Shown piece by piece: positions 37,441 through 45,440 of a stretch of 64,000 nucleotides of DNA. Made by a program: the position numbers and the translations under genes. This DNA comes from an uncultured Gammaproteobacteria bacterium (GTDB lineage Bacteria > Pseudomonadota > Gammaproteobacteria > Pseudomonadales > Azotimanducaceae): positions 26,986-90,985 of the forward strand of contig CAJWQG010000004.1 in the NCBI GenBank assembly GCA_913045175.1. Direction: 5' to 3'. Under the pieces are notes generated by a model. The model was not told where the DNA came from. It worked only from the letters and a program-made list of their open reading frames with translations, and did no database searches. Numbering within the stretch: position 1 is the first letter of the stretch; each line of letters starts with the position of its first letter.

Positions 37441-37833
37441 ATGAAGACCGCCGCTGAAGTAATGACCGCGAACCCTGTTTGTCTTTATGTAGAGGATCCT
37501 CTTGAAGAAGCTTGGCAGCTGATGCGGAAGAGGTCCATCCGACATATCCCTATTACGAAGAAAGACGGTACTTTGGTAGGACTGGTTACCCATCGTAATC
37601 TCTTGGTAAATGCCCAGTATACGTCACAACTGACACTCCCAGTGGCGGAGATCATGGATACGAATCTTATTACCGTTCAGGATGACGAGAATCTAATCGA
37701 TGTTGCGCTGAAACTATATGATCGAAAAGTAGGTTGCTTACCAGTGCCACATGGAGAGGACCTCGTAGGCATTATTACGAGTGGCGACTTCGTCGCGCTC
37801 GCCAAAAAATTGCTGGAGGAATCGGAAGGGTAA
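37441..37833 (+). CDS. Tandem CBS-domain protein
   Basis: 130 residues made of two CBS modules. Copy 1 spans about residues 5-60 (VMTANPVCLYVEDPLEEAWQ, SIRHIPITKKDGTLVGLVTH). Copy 2 spans about 69-126 (IMDTNLITVQDDENLIDVAL, KVGCLPVPHGEDLVGIITSG). Stand-alone CBS pairs sense adenine nucleotides and regulate partner enzymes or channels. The perfect FNR box upstream suggests low-oxygen expression, as for stress-related CBS proteins in Pseudomonas. The gene stands alone, convergent with the glycosyltransferase. Confidence 0.88.
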   Translation: MKTAAEVMTANPVCLYVEDPLEEAWQLMRKRSIRHIPITKKDGTLVGLVTHRNLLVNAQYTSQLTLPVAEIMDTNLITVQDDENLIDVALKLYDRKVGCLPVPHGEDLVGIITSGDFVALAKKLLEESEG

Positions 37834-37869
37834 TTCTGGAGTCTGCCCATGCAATTACCGATAGACGCA

Positions 37870-39441
37870 CTAATCCTGTCGCACAAGGAAGATTTCTCGA
37901 CCGCGAAAATTCATGGTGCCGAGTAGTTCCTGTGATCGGGATGGCGGCTCATCTGTGAGCAGATAATCTCGGGATACTCTGGTGATGTCACCGTACTCCA
38001 GTTGCCACCAGATCTCGTTTGGTACGGCTTTGCTTGCGCTAACAGGAAGTGCTGATGCTGGAACAGTGTCATATAACTCACTGACGAACGTTGCGACATC
38101 ACGTTCTTGTTGGAACTGTACGACTTTGCGCGGTAGTAGCACGTCATAATAAATCACTCTATAGGTCATCATCAGGATGACTAGCGCTGCCAGAAGGTGT
38201 GTGCCTTTAATATTTACCCACAGGGATGCGAGAGCAAGGAGAACCACGCAAATAGCAAGTGTGGCAGCCAAGGGTGATGGAAGTATTGCGGGGGGCGTGG
38301 TCCCGAAACCAATAAAGCTTTGGTGAAGAAACAGATTCAGCAGAATTGCGACGAGTAATGTAAAGACAGAGATGCCCACAGCAATGTTGCGTATCCAATT
38401 TGGTGTTGTTTCGAGTGCGATTTGATAAAGGATTGCGCAAATTACCAAGACAGAAGGAAGCATCGGAAGAAAGTAACGAACGGCAGCTTCTGAGATAAAC
38501 CAGTAAACGAGAAAGTTAGCGACGACGGTAGTGCCAGCGAATGTCAGTACATCCGGGTAGTGCTGCATTGCCACCTCCCTGGTCGGTCGGTGCAGCAATG
38601 TAATGAGGATGAGAGAAAATGGAAAGATGGCGAGACTGATCTCGAAAGGATAGATCACTATATGTTGGGCCGTTGATATCACAGACCCAACGAGTCCACG
38701 GTTGACCAGTTCGTTAACAGAACTTCCCAATAAAGCGTCAATACCCGCAGCGTTGTGCATTTGCCAAAGCCAGATACTAACGATTCCCAATGTAATTCCA
38801 GCGCTGACCAGATGCGCGGGTTGGAATAGTTCTACCAGGCGTCGTTGATAGAGTAGGTAAGCACCTAGCCCGACGTAGTAAAAAACGAACGCCGGTTCGC
38901 GCTTGGCAAGAAACGCAAGTGCAATAAGTATTCCCGGCGCTACCCAAAGCGCGAGCCCACTTACCTGCTTCTGGTCAAGGAAGAACCAAAGCCATAGAGA
39001 AAGGCTAACCAACAGCGTAAAGCTCATGTCGATTTCACCAAGCGTGGCTTTGTTAATGAACTCTGGTGACAGGGCGAGCCCCAGAGCAAGGAAGGTAAGG
39101 CCAGGTATTCCCAGCCAACGCTGATGAATTATCAGCATGGATGCAATTAGCAACAACAGACAAATGAACGAAGTGAGCCTGATGCTTAACTCGGTGATCT
39201 CACCGAAAGGGAGACTCACGGCAACAACGAGCCAGTTGTATAAAGGAGGTTTGGCGACGTAGACCTCCTCCATATAGCGGGGGACTATATAGTTGCCGCT
39301 TTGCTGCATATCTTCGGCAATTAGCGCACGACGGGGTTCTTCGTGCCATAGTTGCAAGGTATCCAGGTAGGGCAAGCAAAGGACAATAGATAACAATGCG
39401 GTGGCAACGAAAATGCCAGCAATTGTTCGTTGTTTATCCAT
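37870..39441 (-). CDS. GT39-type membrane glycosyltransferase (ArnT/PMT-like)
   Basis: 523 residues with about 11-12 membrane helices. The N-terminal segment LPYLDTLQLWHEEPRRALIAEDM contains the acidic first periplasmic loop where ArnT/PMT enzymes have their catalytic Asp/Glu, and PLYNWLVVAVSLPFGEITELSIRL is the typical substrate-binding region. These enzymes transfer sugars from polyprenyl phosphates to lipid A or other acceptors on the periplasmic face. The acceptor is unknown. The gene stands alone between convergent CBS and divergent PhyH genes. Confidence 0.82.
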   Translation of the reverse strand: MDKQRTIAGIFVATALLSIVLCLPYLDTLQLWHEEPRRALIAEDMQQSGNYIVPRYMEEVYVAKPPLYNWLVVAVSLPFGEITELSIRLTSFICLLLLIASMLIIHQRWLGIPGLTFLALGLALSPEFINKATLGEIDMSFTLLVSLSLWLWFFLDQKQVSGLALWVAPGILIALAFLAKREPAFVFYYVGLGAYLLYQRRLVELFQPAHLVSAGITLGIVSIWLWQMHNAAGIDALLGSSVNELVNRGLVGSVISTAQHIVIYPFEISLAIFPFSLILITLLHRPTREVAMQHYPDVLTFAGTTVVANFLVYWFISEAAVRYFLPMLPSVLVICAILYQIALETTPNWIRNIAVGISVFTLLVAILLNLFLHQSFIGFGTTPPAILPSPLAATLAICVVLLALASLWVNIKGTHLLAALVILMMTYRVIYYDVLLPRKVVQFQQERDVATFVSELYDTVPASALPVSASKAVPNEIWWQLEYGDITRVSRDYLLTDEPPSRSQELLGTMNFRGREIFLVRQD

Positions 39442-39534
39442 GAAGCAATCATGCCGTACCAGGACGACTTACGCACCCCTGAAACGGTCGGGTATACTTG
39501 CGAGTCTTTGTAGACTGCGCACGAAGGTTGTTCC

Positions 39535-40719
39535 ATGTCAGATTCGCCACGGGTCATCACGGTTGACCGTCCCAAAAAACATTACACGTTAATCCGTAAT
39601 GCAAATGGTGATTTCCTGGGTATCGATAGTGAACCGGGTATTTTCAAAGAGGCAGATGACCGGGTCATCTGGGAAGCGTCAGACAAGGGGTTTATTCATG
39701 TGCTAAGTGGCACGGAGCTGATGGCCACCGATGCGACGGATGCCAATACGCTGCTTGAGTATCAAGGACACTTACTTGGAGCGGATGCGAAAACATGTGA
39801 TGACGGCGCCCTGTTTGGTATTGGTCATGGTCCCGCTGACCTGCCTTCCAGTTCTTTGCAAACCTTGCGTGAGCGCGGCTGGGTCTGTCTGCCGAGTGTG
39901 TTGTCACCAGACATTGTTGAAGCCCTGGAGAAGGTCAGTTGCACGGGCGCTTACGATCATGAGAAATATGATTCGCAGAAACTCCCGCTGCTTGAAGACG
40001 TGGCTGTGGCCAGGTCCGCGACGGAACCCGTTTCGTTGTGGATTATCCGACAATATATGCAAACAGATGAGGTTCGATTGGCGCATCCGCCGGGTTTTTC
40101 AATTTTGCCCAAGGATGATGGCAAGTGTGATGTTCAGGGTTGGCATTCTGATTTCCCGTATCTGTGGGGTATTGGTGGCAAGCACAAGTTTGCGGAGAAT
40201 CGAATTCCGGAACATAGCGTGGATGGTTTAGTGCTGGGCGTTCAGCGAAATGTGTGTGTGTCAGACTTCACGAGAAACAATGGCGCAACGATTTTTAAAC
40301 TAGGATCTCATGACCGCGGTGAAGCTCCTCCGCGAGAGTGGGGTAATGGCGCAGCTTACTTTGAGCAGGGCTATCGAGCGAAACATGGCTTGCCTTATGG
40401 TGGGTCAGATGCCGATCTTATAGAGGCGCCGAGTGGAAGCATCATCGTCTATGATGCTCGGATCTGGCATCGAGCTGGAGTCAACTATACGGAAAAGAAA
40501 CGAGCGGCCGTGCTCCAGGCAGTTATTCCCATGTACATAATGCCATTCTTTGACACTAGTAAGGCCTATAAGGAATTCATCTCGGGCCCGCTGTTAGACG
40601 AGCTGGATGAACATGAGCGCGCCGAGCTGGATTCGGTAATGGTGAACAGAATGGGCCCCGTGGCTGTCACTACTGACCCGGAACTTACCCGGGGTGCTAT
40701 CGCACCTGGTGAATACTAA
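39535..40719 (+). CDS. PhyH-like Fe(II)/2-oxoglutarate dioxygenase with N-terminal extra domain
   Basis: 394 residues. The C-terminal two thirds (from about residue 105) is phytanoyl-CoA dioxygenase-like. The iron ligands are probably His and Asp in GWHSDFPYLWG and His in ARIWHRAGVNYTEKKRAAV, with the downstream Arg binding 2-oxoglutarate. The first 90 or so residues (KKHYTLIRNANGDFLGIDSE ... LLEYQGHLLGADAK) form a separate short-strand region that is not part of PhyH; its repeated pattern suggests a beta-rich binding module. The enzyme would hydroxylate an unknown substrate. It precedes a crotonase gene by 81 bp on the same strand. Confidence 0.78.
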   Translation: MSDSPRVITVDRPKKHYTLIRNANGDFLGIDSEPGIFKEADDRVIWEASDKGFIHVLSGTELMATDATDANTLLEYQGHLLGADAKTCDDGALFGIGHGPADLPSSSLQTLRERGWVCLPSVLSPDIVEALEKVSCTGAYDHEKYDSQKLPLLEDVAVARSATEPVSLWIIRQYMQTDEVRLAHPPGFSILPKDDGKCDVQGWHSDFPYLWGIGGKHKFAENRIPEHSVDGLVLGVQRNVCVSDFTRNNGATIFKLGSHDRGEAPPREWGNGAAYFEQGYRAKHGLPYGGSDADLIEAPSGSIIVYDARIWHRAGVNYTEKKRAAVLQAVIPMYIMPFFDTSKAYKEFISGPLLDELDEHERAELDSVMVNRMGPVAVTTDPELTRGAIAPGEY

Positions 40720-40800
40720 GCGAACCAGGGTTTGACATACGGAGCGAATTGAACGATTTTGTGTCTCCTATTCGGTTAATAGTCAACTCAGGAGGCCACC

Positions 40801-41730
40801 ATGCCAGAATATAATGACATTCTTTATGAGACAGATGGCCGTCTGGCCTATGTCACACTCAATCGTCCGGAAAAGCTAAACGCGTTGTCCAACAACCTGC
40901 GCGCCGAGGTGATGGATGCCATGAGAGAAGCGGAGCATGACGATGAGGTAGGCGTGATTATCCTGCGTGCCAATGGCCGATCTTTCTCTGCCGGTTATGA
41001 CCTATCCCCTGCTCGTGCGGCTGATGATGACAGCTTTGTCGACTCACGGTCGAAGTTACCCGATACAGGTTCTATGCACCCGGGCAAATTGCAGTGGGCT
41101 CGCCACGTCGTGATGACAAACTGGATTATATGGGAGTTAGCGAAACCTGTGGTTGCGCAGATTCAGGGACATTGCCTCGCTGGTGGTACGGAGCTCGCGT
41201 CAGTGTGTGACTTTCGTATCTGTGCCGATAATGCCCAGATTGGCTATCCGCCGGTCCGCGCGATGACGACGATGGACATGATCTGGGCACCGTGGCATTT
41301 GCCGCCTGCGAAGGCGCGTGAATTTGCATACGTAGGTGATTCGCATTCCGGTACTGAGATGGCAGACCTTGGATGGGCTAACTACGCCGTGCCGCAGGAA
41401 GACCTCGCGGAGTTCACCGAAAAGTTTGCCCGACGCATGGCACATATAGATAACGAAATGTTGATGTATTCCAAGCGGAGTTGTAACCGTCAATACGAAA
41501 CCATGGGGATTCGAGAGGGTCTGCATTCCGGTACTGAGATACAGGCGCTCTCGACGGCGCGCGATGCAATGGGTGAGTGGAGTCGACGAGTGAAGGAAGA
41601 CGGCTTGAAGTCAGCGCTTGAGTGGCGTGATGGACCCTTCCGTGATTTCCGTGGTGCTTACGAAAGCGCTCCCAAAGAGCGCGCGGTCGCTGGCACCACG
41701 AAAGACGAGAAAAGCGACGGCGAGTATTAG
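40801..41730 (+). CDS. Enoyl-CoA hydratase/isomerase family protein
   Basis: 309 residues, crotonase fold. ILYETDGRLAYVTLNRPEKL (residues 6-25) is the classic first strand. Oxyanion-hole segments are GRSFSAGYDLS and QGHCLAGGTELASVCDFRIC, the latter with the Glu of the acid/base pair. The ribosome site CAGGAGG lies before ATG 40801. A C-terminal 50-residue extension (EWRDGPFRDFRGAYESAPKE) goes beyond the usual 260-residue size. It is convergent with a serine hydrolase, three bases apart. Confidence 0.87.
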   Translation: MPEYNDILYETDGRLAYVTLNRPEKLNALSNNLRAEVMDAMREAEHDDEVGVIILRANGRSFSAGYDLSPARAADDDSFVDSRSKLPDTGSMHPGKLQWARHVVMTNWIIWELAKPVVAQIQGHCLAGGTELASVCDFRICADNAQIGYPPVRAMTTMDMIWAPWHLPPAKAREFAYVGDSHSGTEMADLGWANYAVPQEDLAEFTEKFARRMAHIDNEMLMYSKRSCNRQYETMGIREGLHSGTEIQALSTARDAMGEWSRRVKEDGLKSALEWRDGPFRDFRGAYESAPKERAVAGTTKDEKSDGEY

Positions 41731-41733
41731 ATT

Positions 41734-42975
41734 CTAAGAAAGTGCCTGGTACACCAGACGCTGGAAGGTCTCCTGGTAGTTGTTGTTTGGCATAACGCCC
41801 GCCTGCATCACCTGAGTAAAGCAAAGCCCCATGAGTTCCTCGGCAGGGTCTGCGAAATAGGTGGTGCCCGCGGCGCCGCCCCAGCCATACGTACCCCTCG
41901 AGCGGATAAGCGGCTTTGCGTTTTCGCCATGGTAGACGGCCGCGCCGAGACCAAAGTGGAATCCTGCCCCTAACATTGGGATGTAAAGGTCGCCGGTATG
42001 ATTGGCGATCATCAGATCTACCGTCTTGCGACCAAGTATTCGGGTACCTTCCAGTTCGCCACCATTGAGCAACATCTGCCCGAATCTTGCGTAGTCGGTA
42101 ATGGTGGAGAGTACGCCACCAGCATCGCCACCAACACCAAAGTTAGCTTTGGGGCCGAGAAGCTTCTCACTCGTTTCCACAGCCTCCTGGACGACAAGCT
42201 GAATCTTGCCGTCTACTTCTTTCGGTACGTAGCATGGGGGAAAACGATCGAGCGCGTCATCAGCGACGTAAAAATCAGAATCCACCATTCCGAGGGGCTC
42301 AAAAATCTGTTCCTTGAAAAACTGTCCCATATCCTGTCCTGCGGCAGCTTCCAGCACGGCGCCGAGAATCGGAAATCCGACGTGATAAACAAACTTTTTG
42401 CCGGGGTGATCTGCCAGGGGCAGTTGCGCAATGGCAGCCATGCGTTCACGGCTGTTAATTGGTGGCGGTTTGTTGTCGCTGGGAATCCAACCCAGTGTCT
42501 CCAGCGCTTCTCGATACTGTTCGCGGGAACTCATGGGTAGATTGGCTGGCGTACTAAGACTGGTGGTGTTGGTCAGGCAATCGCGGATTGTGATGTCCCT
42601 GCGCGCTGGTTCCGTCGTTCCGTCGGGTCTCAATACGCGCAGATTCGATAGCTCGGGGACAAACTTTGAAACCGGATCATCCGGGGTCAGCACACCTTTC
42701 TCGAACAGTATCAGCGTGGCAACCCCTGCGATTGGTTTCGAGTTGGAGTAAAGCCTGAACAGAGTCCCAGGTTTTACAGGTTTCTCGGTTTCGAGATCGA
42801 TCACGCCGCATGCATCGAGATGAACAACCTGACCCTGGCGCACGACCATTGTCACGAGGTTCGGTACTCGTTTGTCATCGACAAATGCCTGCATGGCGGG
42901 GCCAATCTGAGCCAGTCGATTGGGATCAAACCCTAGTTGTTTTGCATCTCCATTGGGCAGCGTGGAATGGGTCAT
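41734..42975 (-). CDS. Beta-lactamase-fold serine hydrolase (class C/EstB-like)
   Basis: 413 residues without a signal peptide. The catalytic SxxK is Ser77-Asn-Ser-Lys80 in FRLYSNSKPIAGVATLILFE. The second motif region is KFVYHVGFPILGAVLEAAAGQ, and a late block is YGWGGAAGTTYFADPAEELM, where HxG/WxG normally forms the third motif. Members of this group are mostly esterases or 6-aminohexanoate-dimer-type hydrolases rather than antibiotic beta-lactamases, and the lack of an export signal supports an intracellular esterase. Its ATG overlaps the stop of the upstream crotonase gene by one base (TAATG), so the two are translated together. Confidence 0.87.
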   Translation of the reverse strand: MTHSTLPNGDAKQLGFDPNRLAQIGPAMQAFVDDKRVPNLVTMVVRQGQVVHLDACGVIDLETEKPVKPGTLFRLYSNSKPIAGVATLILFEKGVLTPDDPVSKFVPELSNLRVLRPDGTTEPARRDITIRDCLTNTTSLSTPANLPMSSREQYREALETLGWIPSDNKPPPINSRERMAAIAQLPLADHPGKKFVYHVGFPILGAVLEAAAGQDMGQFFKEQIFEPLGMVDSDFYVADDALDRFPPCYVPKEVDGKIQLVVQEAVETSEKLLGPKANFGVGGDAGGVLSTITDYARFGQMLLNGGELEGTRILGRKTVDLMIANHTGDLYIPMLGAGFHFGLGAAVYHGENAKPLIRSRGTYGWGGAAGTTYFADPAEELMGLCFTQVMQAGVMPNNNYQETFQRLVYQALS

Positions 42976-43811
42976 TAGACTTTTACTCTGGCGAAGTTTG
43001 GTGGGCGTTTTTCTACGAAGGAGGCGACACCCTCTTTGAAGTCGTCATCAGCGATGCTCTCGTCCATCCACCTGTTGGTTTCGTCCATGGCGTCACCAAA
43101 GTCACTCATCATATGGTTGTACACTTGTTTCTTCATCATCATGATGGAGATGGGTGCGGAGGTTCCGGCAATTTCCTTGAGATAGTTCTGCGCGTCGGCG
43201 ACTACCTCACCTTCTTCGCTAACTTGATTAGCCCAACCCATGTGGTACGCCTCCTCCGCCAACACTCTGCGTGAACTCCAGAAGATATCGAGGGCGTGAG
43301 ATGGGCCAACCAGTCTTGGTAGCATCCAACATGTGCCGTGCTCGGCGATCAGTCCACGGGGTGAAAAAGAACTGACGATCTTTGCCTTACGATCCATAAA
43401 GCGCATGTCACAAAAAGTAGCGTAACTAAAGCCAAGACCGGCGCAGGCCCCGTTAATCGCCGCGACTAATGGTTTGCGTAAACCAAGAAAATAGCCCGGT
43501 GAGGACTTGTAGTTTGGGTCGTTGTCCGGATTACCCGGGTCCGCTTTGAGATGGTCGAAAGATGAACCGGTTCGTTTTCCTGCTTTGCTCAGTTCTCCAA
43601 GTTCCGTCATGTCGACGCCGGAACAGAACCCGCGGCCGGCACCGGTCAGAACAGTGCCGATGACTTCCTCATTACGTTCGGAAGTGTCCAGTGCGTGACG
43701 GATTTCCGCCTGCATAAGACTCGTTAATGCGTTCAGGGTATCCGGGCGATTCATGGTGATGGTCGCCACAGGGCCATCTATTTCATAAAGGATATGTTCG
43801 TAGTCGTGCAC
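42975..43811 (-). CDS. Enoyl-CoA hydratase/isomerase family protein
   Basis: 278 residues, crotonase fold. ILYEIDGPVATITMNRPDTL opens the domain; GAGRGFCSGVDMTELGEL and NGACAGLGFSYATFCDMRF are the oxyanion-hole regions. The position that holds the second catalytic Glu in hydratases is not Glu in the GLGFSYAT segment, so isomerase or hydrolase activity is possible. It is followed directly by the serine hydrolase gene. Upstream is a divergent cupin gene with a palindrome between them. Confidence 0.87.
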   Translation of the reverse strand: MHDYEHILYEIDGPVATITMNRPDTLNALTSLMQAEIRHALDTSERNEEVIGTVLTGAGRGFCSGVDMTELGELSKAGKRTGSSFDHLKADPGNPDNDPNYKSSPGYFLGLRKPLVAAINGACAGLGFSYATFCDMRFMDRKAKIVSSFSPRGLIAEHGTCWMLPRLVGPSHALDIFWSSRRVLAEEAYHMGWANQVSEEGEVVADAQNYLKEIAGTSAPISIMMMKKQVYNHMMSDFGDAMDETNRWMDESIADDDFKEGVASFVEKRPPNFARVKV

Positions 43812-43865
43812 AATAGTCTCCGGTGCTGTAAAGAGTTGCGTAAGGGTACGTCAAAGACGCTGCTT

Positions 43866-43888
43866 CATCCAGCTCCTGGATGGAGCTG
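43866..43888. promoter_or_regulatory. Overlapping palindromes in a divergent control region
   Basis: Two mutually exclusive stems share bases: CATCCA/TGGATG (43866-43871 and 43877-43882) and CAGCTCC/GGAGCTG (43870-43876 and 43882-43888). They lie between the crotonase (minus) and cupin (plus) genes. They may be an operator or an RNA switch; the sequence does not say which. Confidence 0.35.
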
Positions 43889-43932
43889 TGAACCGGCGCT
43901 ATAGTCAGGTCCGTAGAATTGGAGATAGAAAT

Positions 43933-44307
43933 ATGCGAGTAGTAAGGGTGTTCACCGGGGATGATAATCAGTCGCATTTTGAGGATGTGGACATTGACCT
44001 GCCACATCAAAGCCCCGGAGGCCGTTTATCGAGGCTCATCAAAGGTAGGGGTGTTATCTTTCGTGAAGTTGACGGGAGTTATGAGCTGGATTTCCATACT
44101 GCACCTCGCAGACAATTTGTGGTCAATCTAGCGGGATCTGTCGATATAACGGTGGGTGATGGCAGTGCACGACGACTTGGACCTGGTGAGATCCTTTTGG
44201 CCGAAGACACGACTGGGCAGGGACACAAGAGTCAGGCAGTTGATGGGCAACCACGGGGTTGCCTGTTCTTGCCAATTGATGAAGAAGAAGGTGTTTCACA
44301 GGTTTGA
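43933..44307 (+). CDS. Small cupin-domain protein
   Basis: 124 residues from ATG 43933, which follows a GGAGATAG ribosome site; a start at 43888 lacks one. The beta-barrel pattern is ELDFHTAPRRQFVVNLAGSV, then DITVGDGSARRLGPGEILLA and GQGHKSQAVDG, resembling cupin motifs 1 and 2. The usual second metal His of motif 1 is replaced (PRRQFV), so metal binding is uncertain. The function is unknown. The gene is followed by the FecR-like exported protein gene after 85 bp. Confidence 0.75.
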   Translation: MRVVRVFTGDDNQSHFEDVDIDLPHQSPGGRLSRLIKGRGVIFREVDGSYELDFHTAPRRQFVVNLAGSVDITVGDGSARRLGPGEILLAEDTTGQGHKSQAVDGQPRGCLFLPIDEEEGVSQV

Positions 44308-44392
44308 CCAGCCATCGGGGTTCGCTCGACAATGCAATCCACTATTTCCTAGACTGAAATTTCGCTAGCCCCAGGCAGTGGAGGAAACCTAC

Positions 44393-45295
44393 ATGAAACA
44401 GGTCTTGCTATGCTCACTGCTTCTTTTCTCATCTGGTGCGATTAACGCTGCCAACCCTCCTACTGCCAAACTAATGCAGCCTTCGGGTCTCGTTGAATAC
44501 AGTGCTAATGGAAATACCTGGCGGCCCGCACCTAGAATCAAATACCTGTTTGAAGGATACATGATTCGAACCGGTGGAGATGGCGCTGCTAAATTGGTCA
44601 ACCAAGAGAACGGCACCGCACAGACCCTCGGCAGCAGCAGGATTGAGATCAAGAATGGCGCGATTCATTTGCATGAAGGCGACATCAGTGAACCCAGGGA
44701 TGATGCCTCCAGTATCTGGCAGAGTATTCTCAATAAGTTTGCGCTAGCTCAGAAGTACACTACCGTGCGGCGGGGTATCAAGACCTGTGACAGTAAAGTA
44801 CGTACTGTAGATGTGACTGTTTCAACCAGCTACCCTGATCTTGTTTGGCGCAACGTCTGTCCTGAATTTTACTATCGCTTAACGATTGATGGAAAAGCAG
44901 TAGAAGTTCCGCCCCATGCAACCGCGGAGATGATTCGTTACTCAGTCCGCGACCTTACACCTGGAGAACACACCTACAAGGTAGAGGTTATTGATGTCGA
45001 TGGCATTATTTTCAGCCCGCGTTCTGCGAGTAAGGTGGTTGTCCTTTCAGATAGGGACCAGACGAGGATTCAACGTGTGCTGTCGGACCTCGCGGACGAC
45101 ATCTATCTACGTACCAACATACTGAGCGACAACAATATGCTGGTTGCAGCGATGGATGCATGGCGCACGTACTTTAGTCAGTATCCTGACGAAAACGACC
45201 TTCGTCCCCTTCTGGCGGAGTCTTACGCCAGGCTTCGACTCGATAATCTTCGTAGGCGAGAAGCGCGACTCTATCAGTCACAGCTTTCTGAGTAG
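44393..45295 (+). CDS. Exported FecR-like beta-domain protein
   Basis: 300 residues from ATG 44393, behind a TGGAGGAAA ribosome site. The signal peptide is MKQVLLCSLLLFSSGAINAA with probable cleavage after INA. The N-terminal domain (GLVEYSANGNTWRPAPRIKY, RTGGDGAAKLVNQENGTAQTL, IHLHEGDIS) has the glycine-spaced strands of FecR/DUF-type envelope domains. The C-terminal half has an Ig-like segment (DLTPGEHTYKVEVIDVDGII) and a helical TPR-like end. There is no TonB sigma/anti-sigma context, so a signalling role is not implied. Unknown function. Confidence 0.65.
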   Translation: MKQVLLCSLLLFSSGAINAANPPTAKLMQPSGLVEYSANGNTWRPAPRIKYLFEGYMIRTGGDGAAKLVNQENGTAQTLGSSRIEIKNGAIHLHEGDISEPRDDASSIWQSILNKFALAQKYTTVRRGIKTCDSKVRTVDVTVSTSYPDLVWRNVCPEFYYRLTIDGKAVEVPPHATAEMIRYSVRDLTPGEHTYKVEVIDVDGIIFSPRSASKVVVLSDRDQTRIQRVLSDLADDIYLRTNILSDNNMLVAAMDAWRTYFSQYPDENDLRPLLAESYARLRLDNLRRREARLYQSQLSE

Positions 45296-45440
45296 TCCAC
45301 AGGCCTCTTTATAAGCAACTGGACCCTGGTTGGGAAATTCTAGCCGGGAATCTGGTATTCTTGCCCGTCTGCGATCAGGTGGACAGTCCGCCACGCGTCT
45401 AGTTACGGTTAACAACACATAAGAATGAAGAGAGGAACTC

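Noticed and set aside
41734..42975. Antibiotic-resistance beta-lactamase
   Set aside because: The SxxK motif is present, but there is no export signal and the sequence context is catabolic, so an esterase-type serine hydrolase is more likely.
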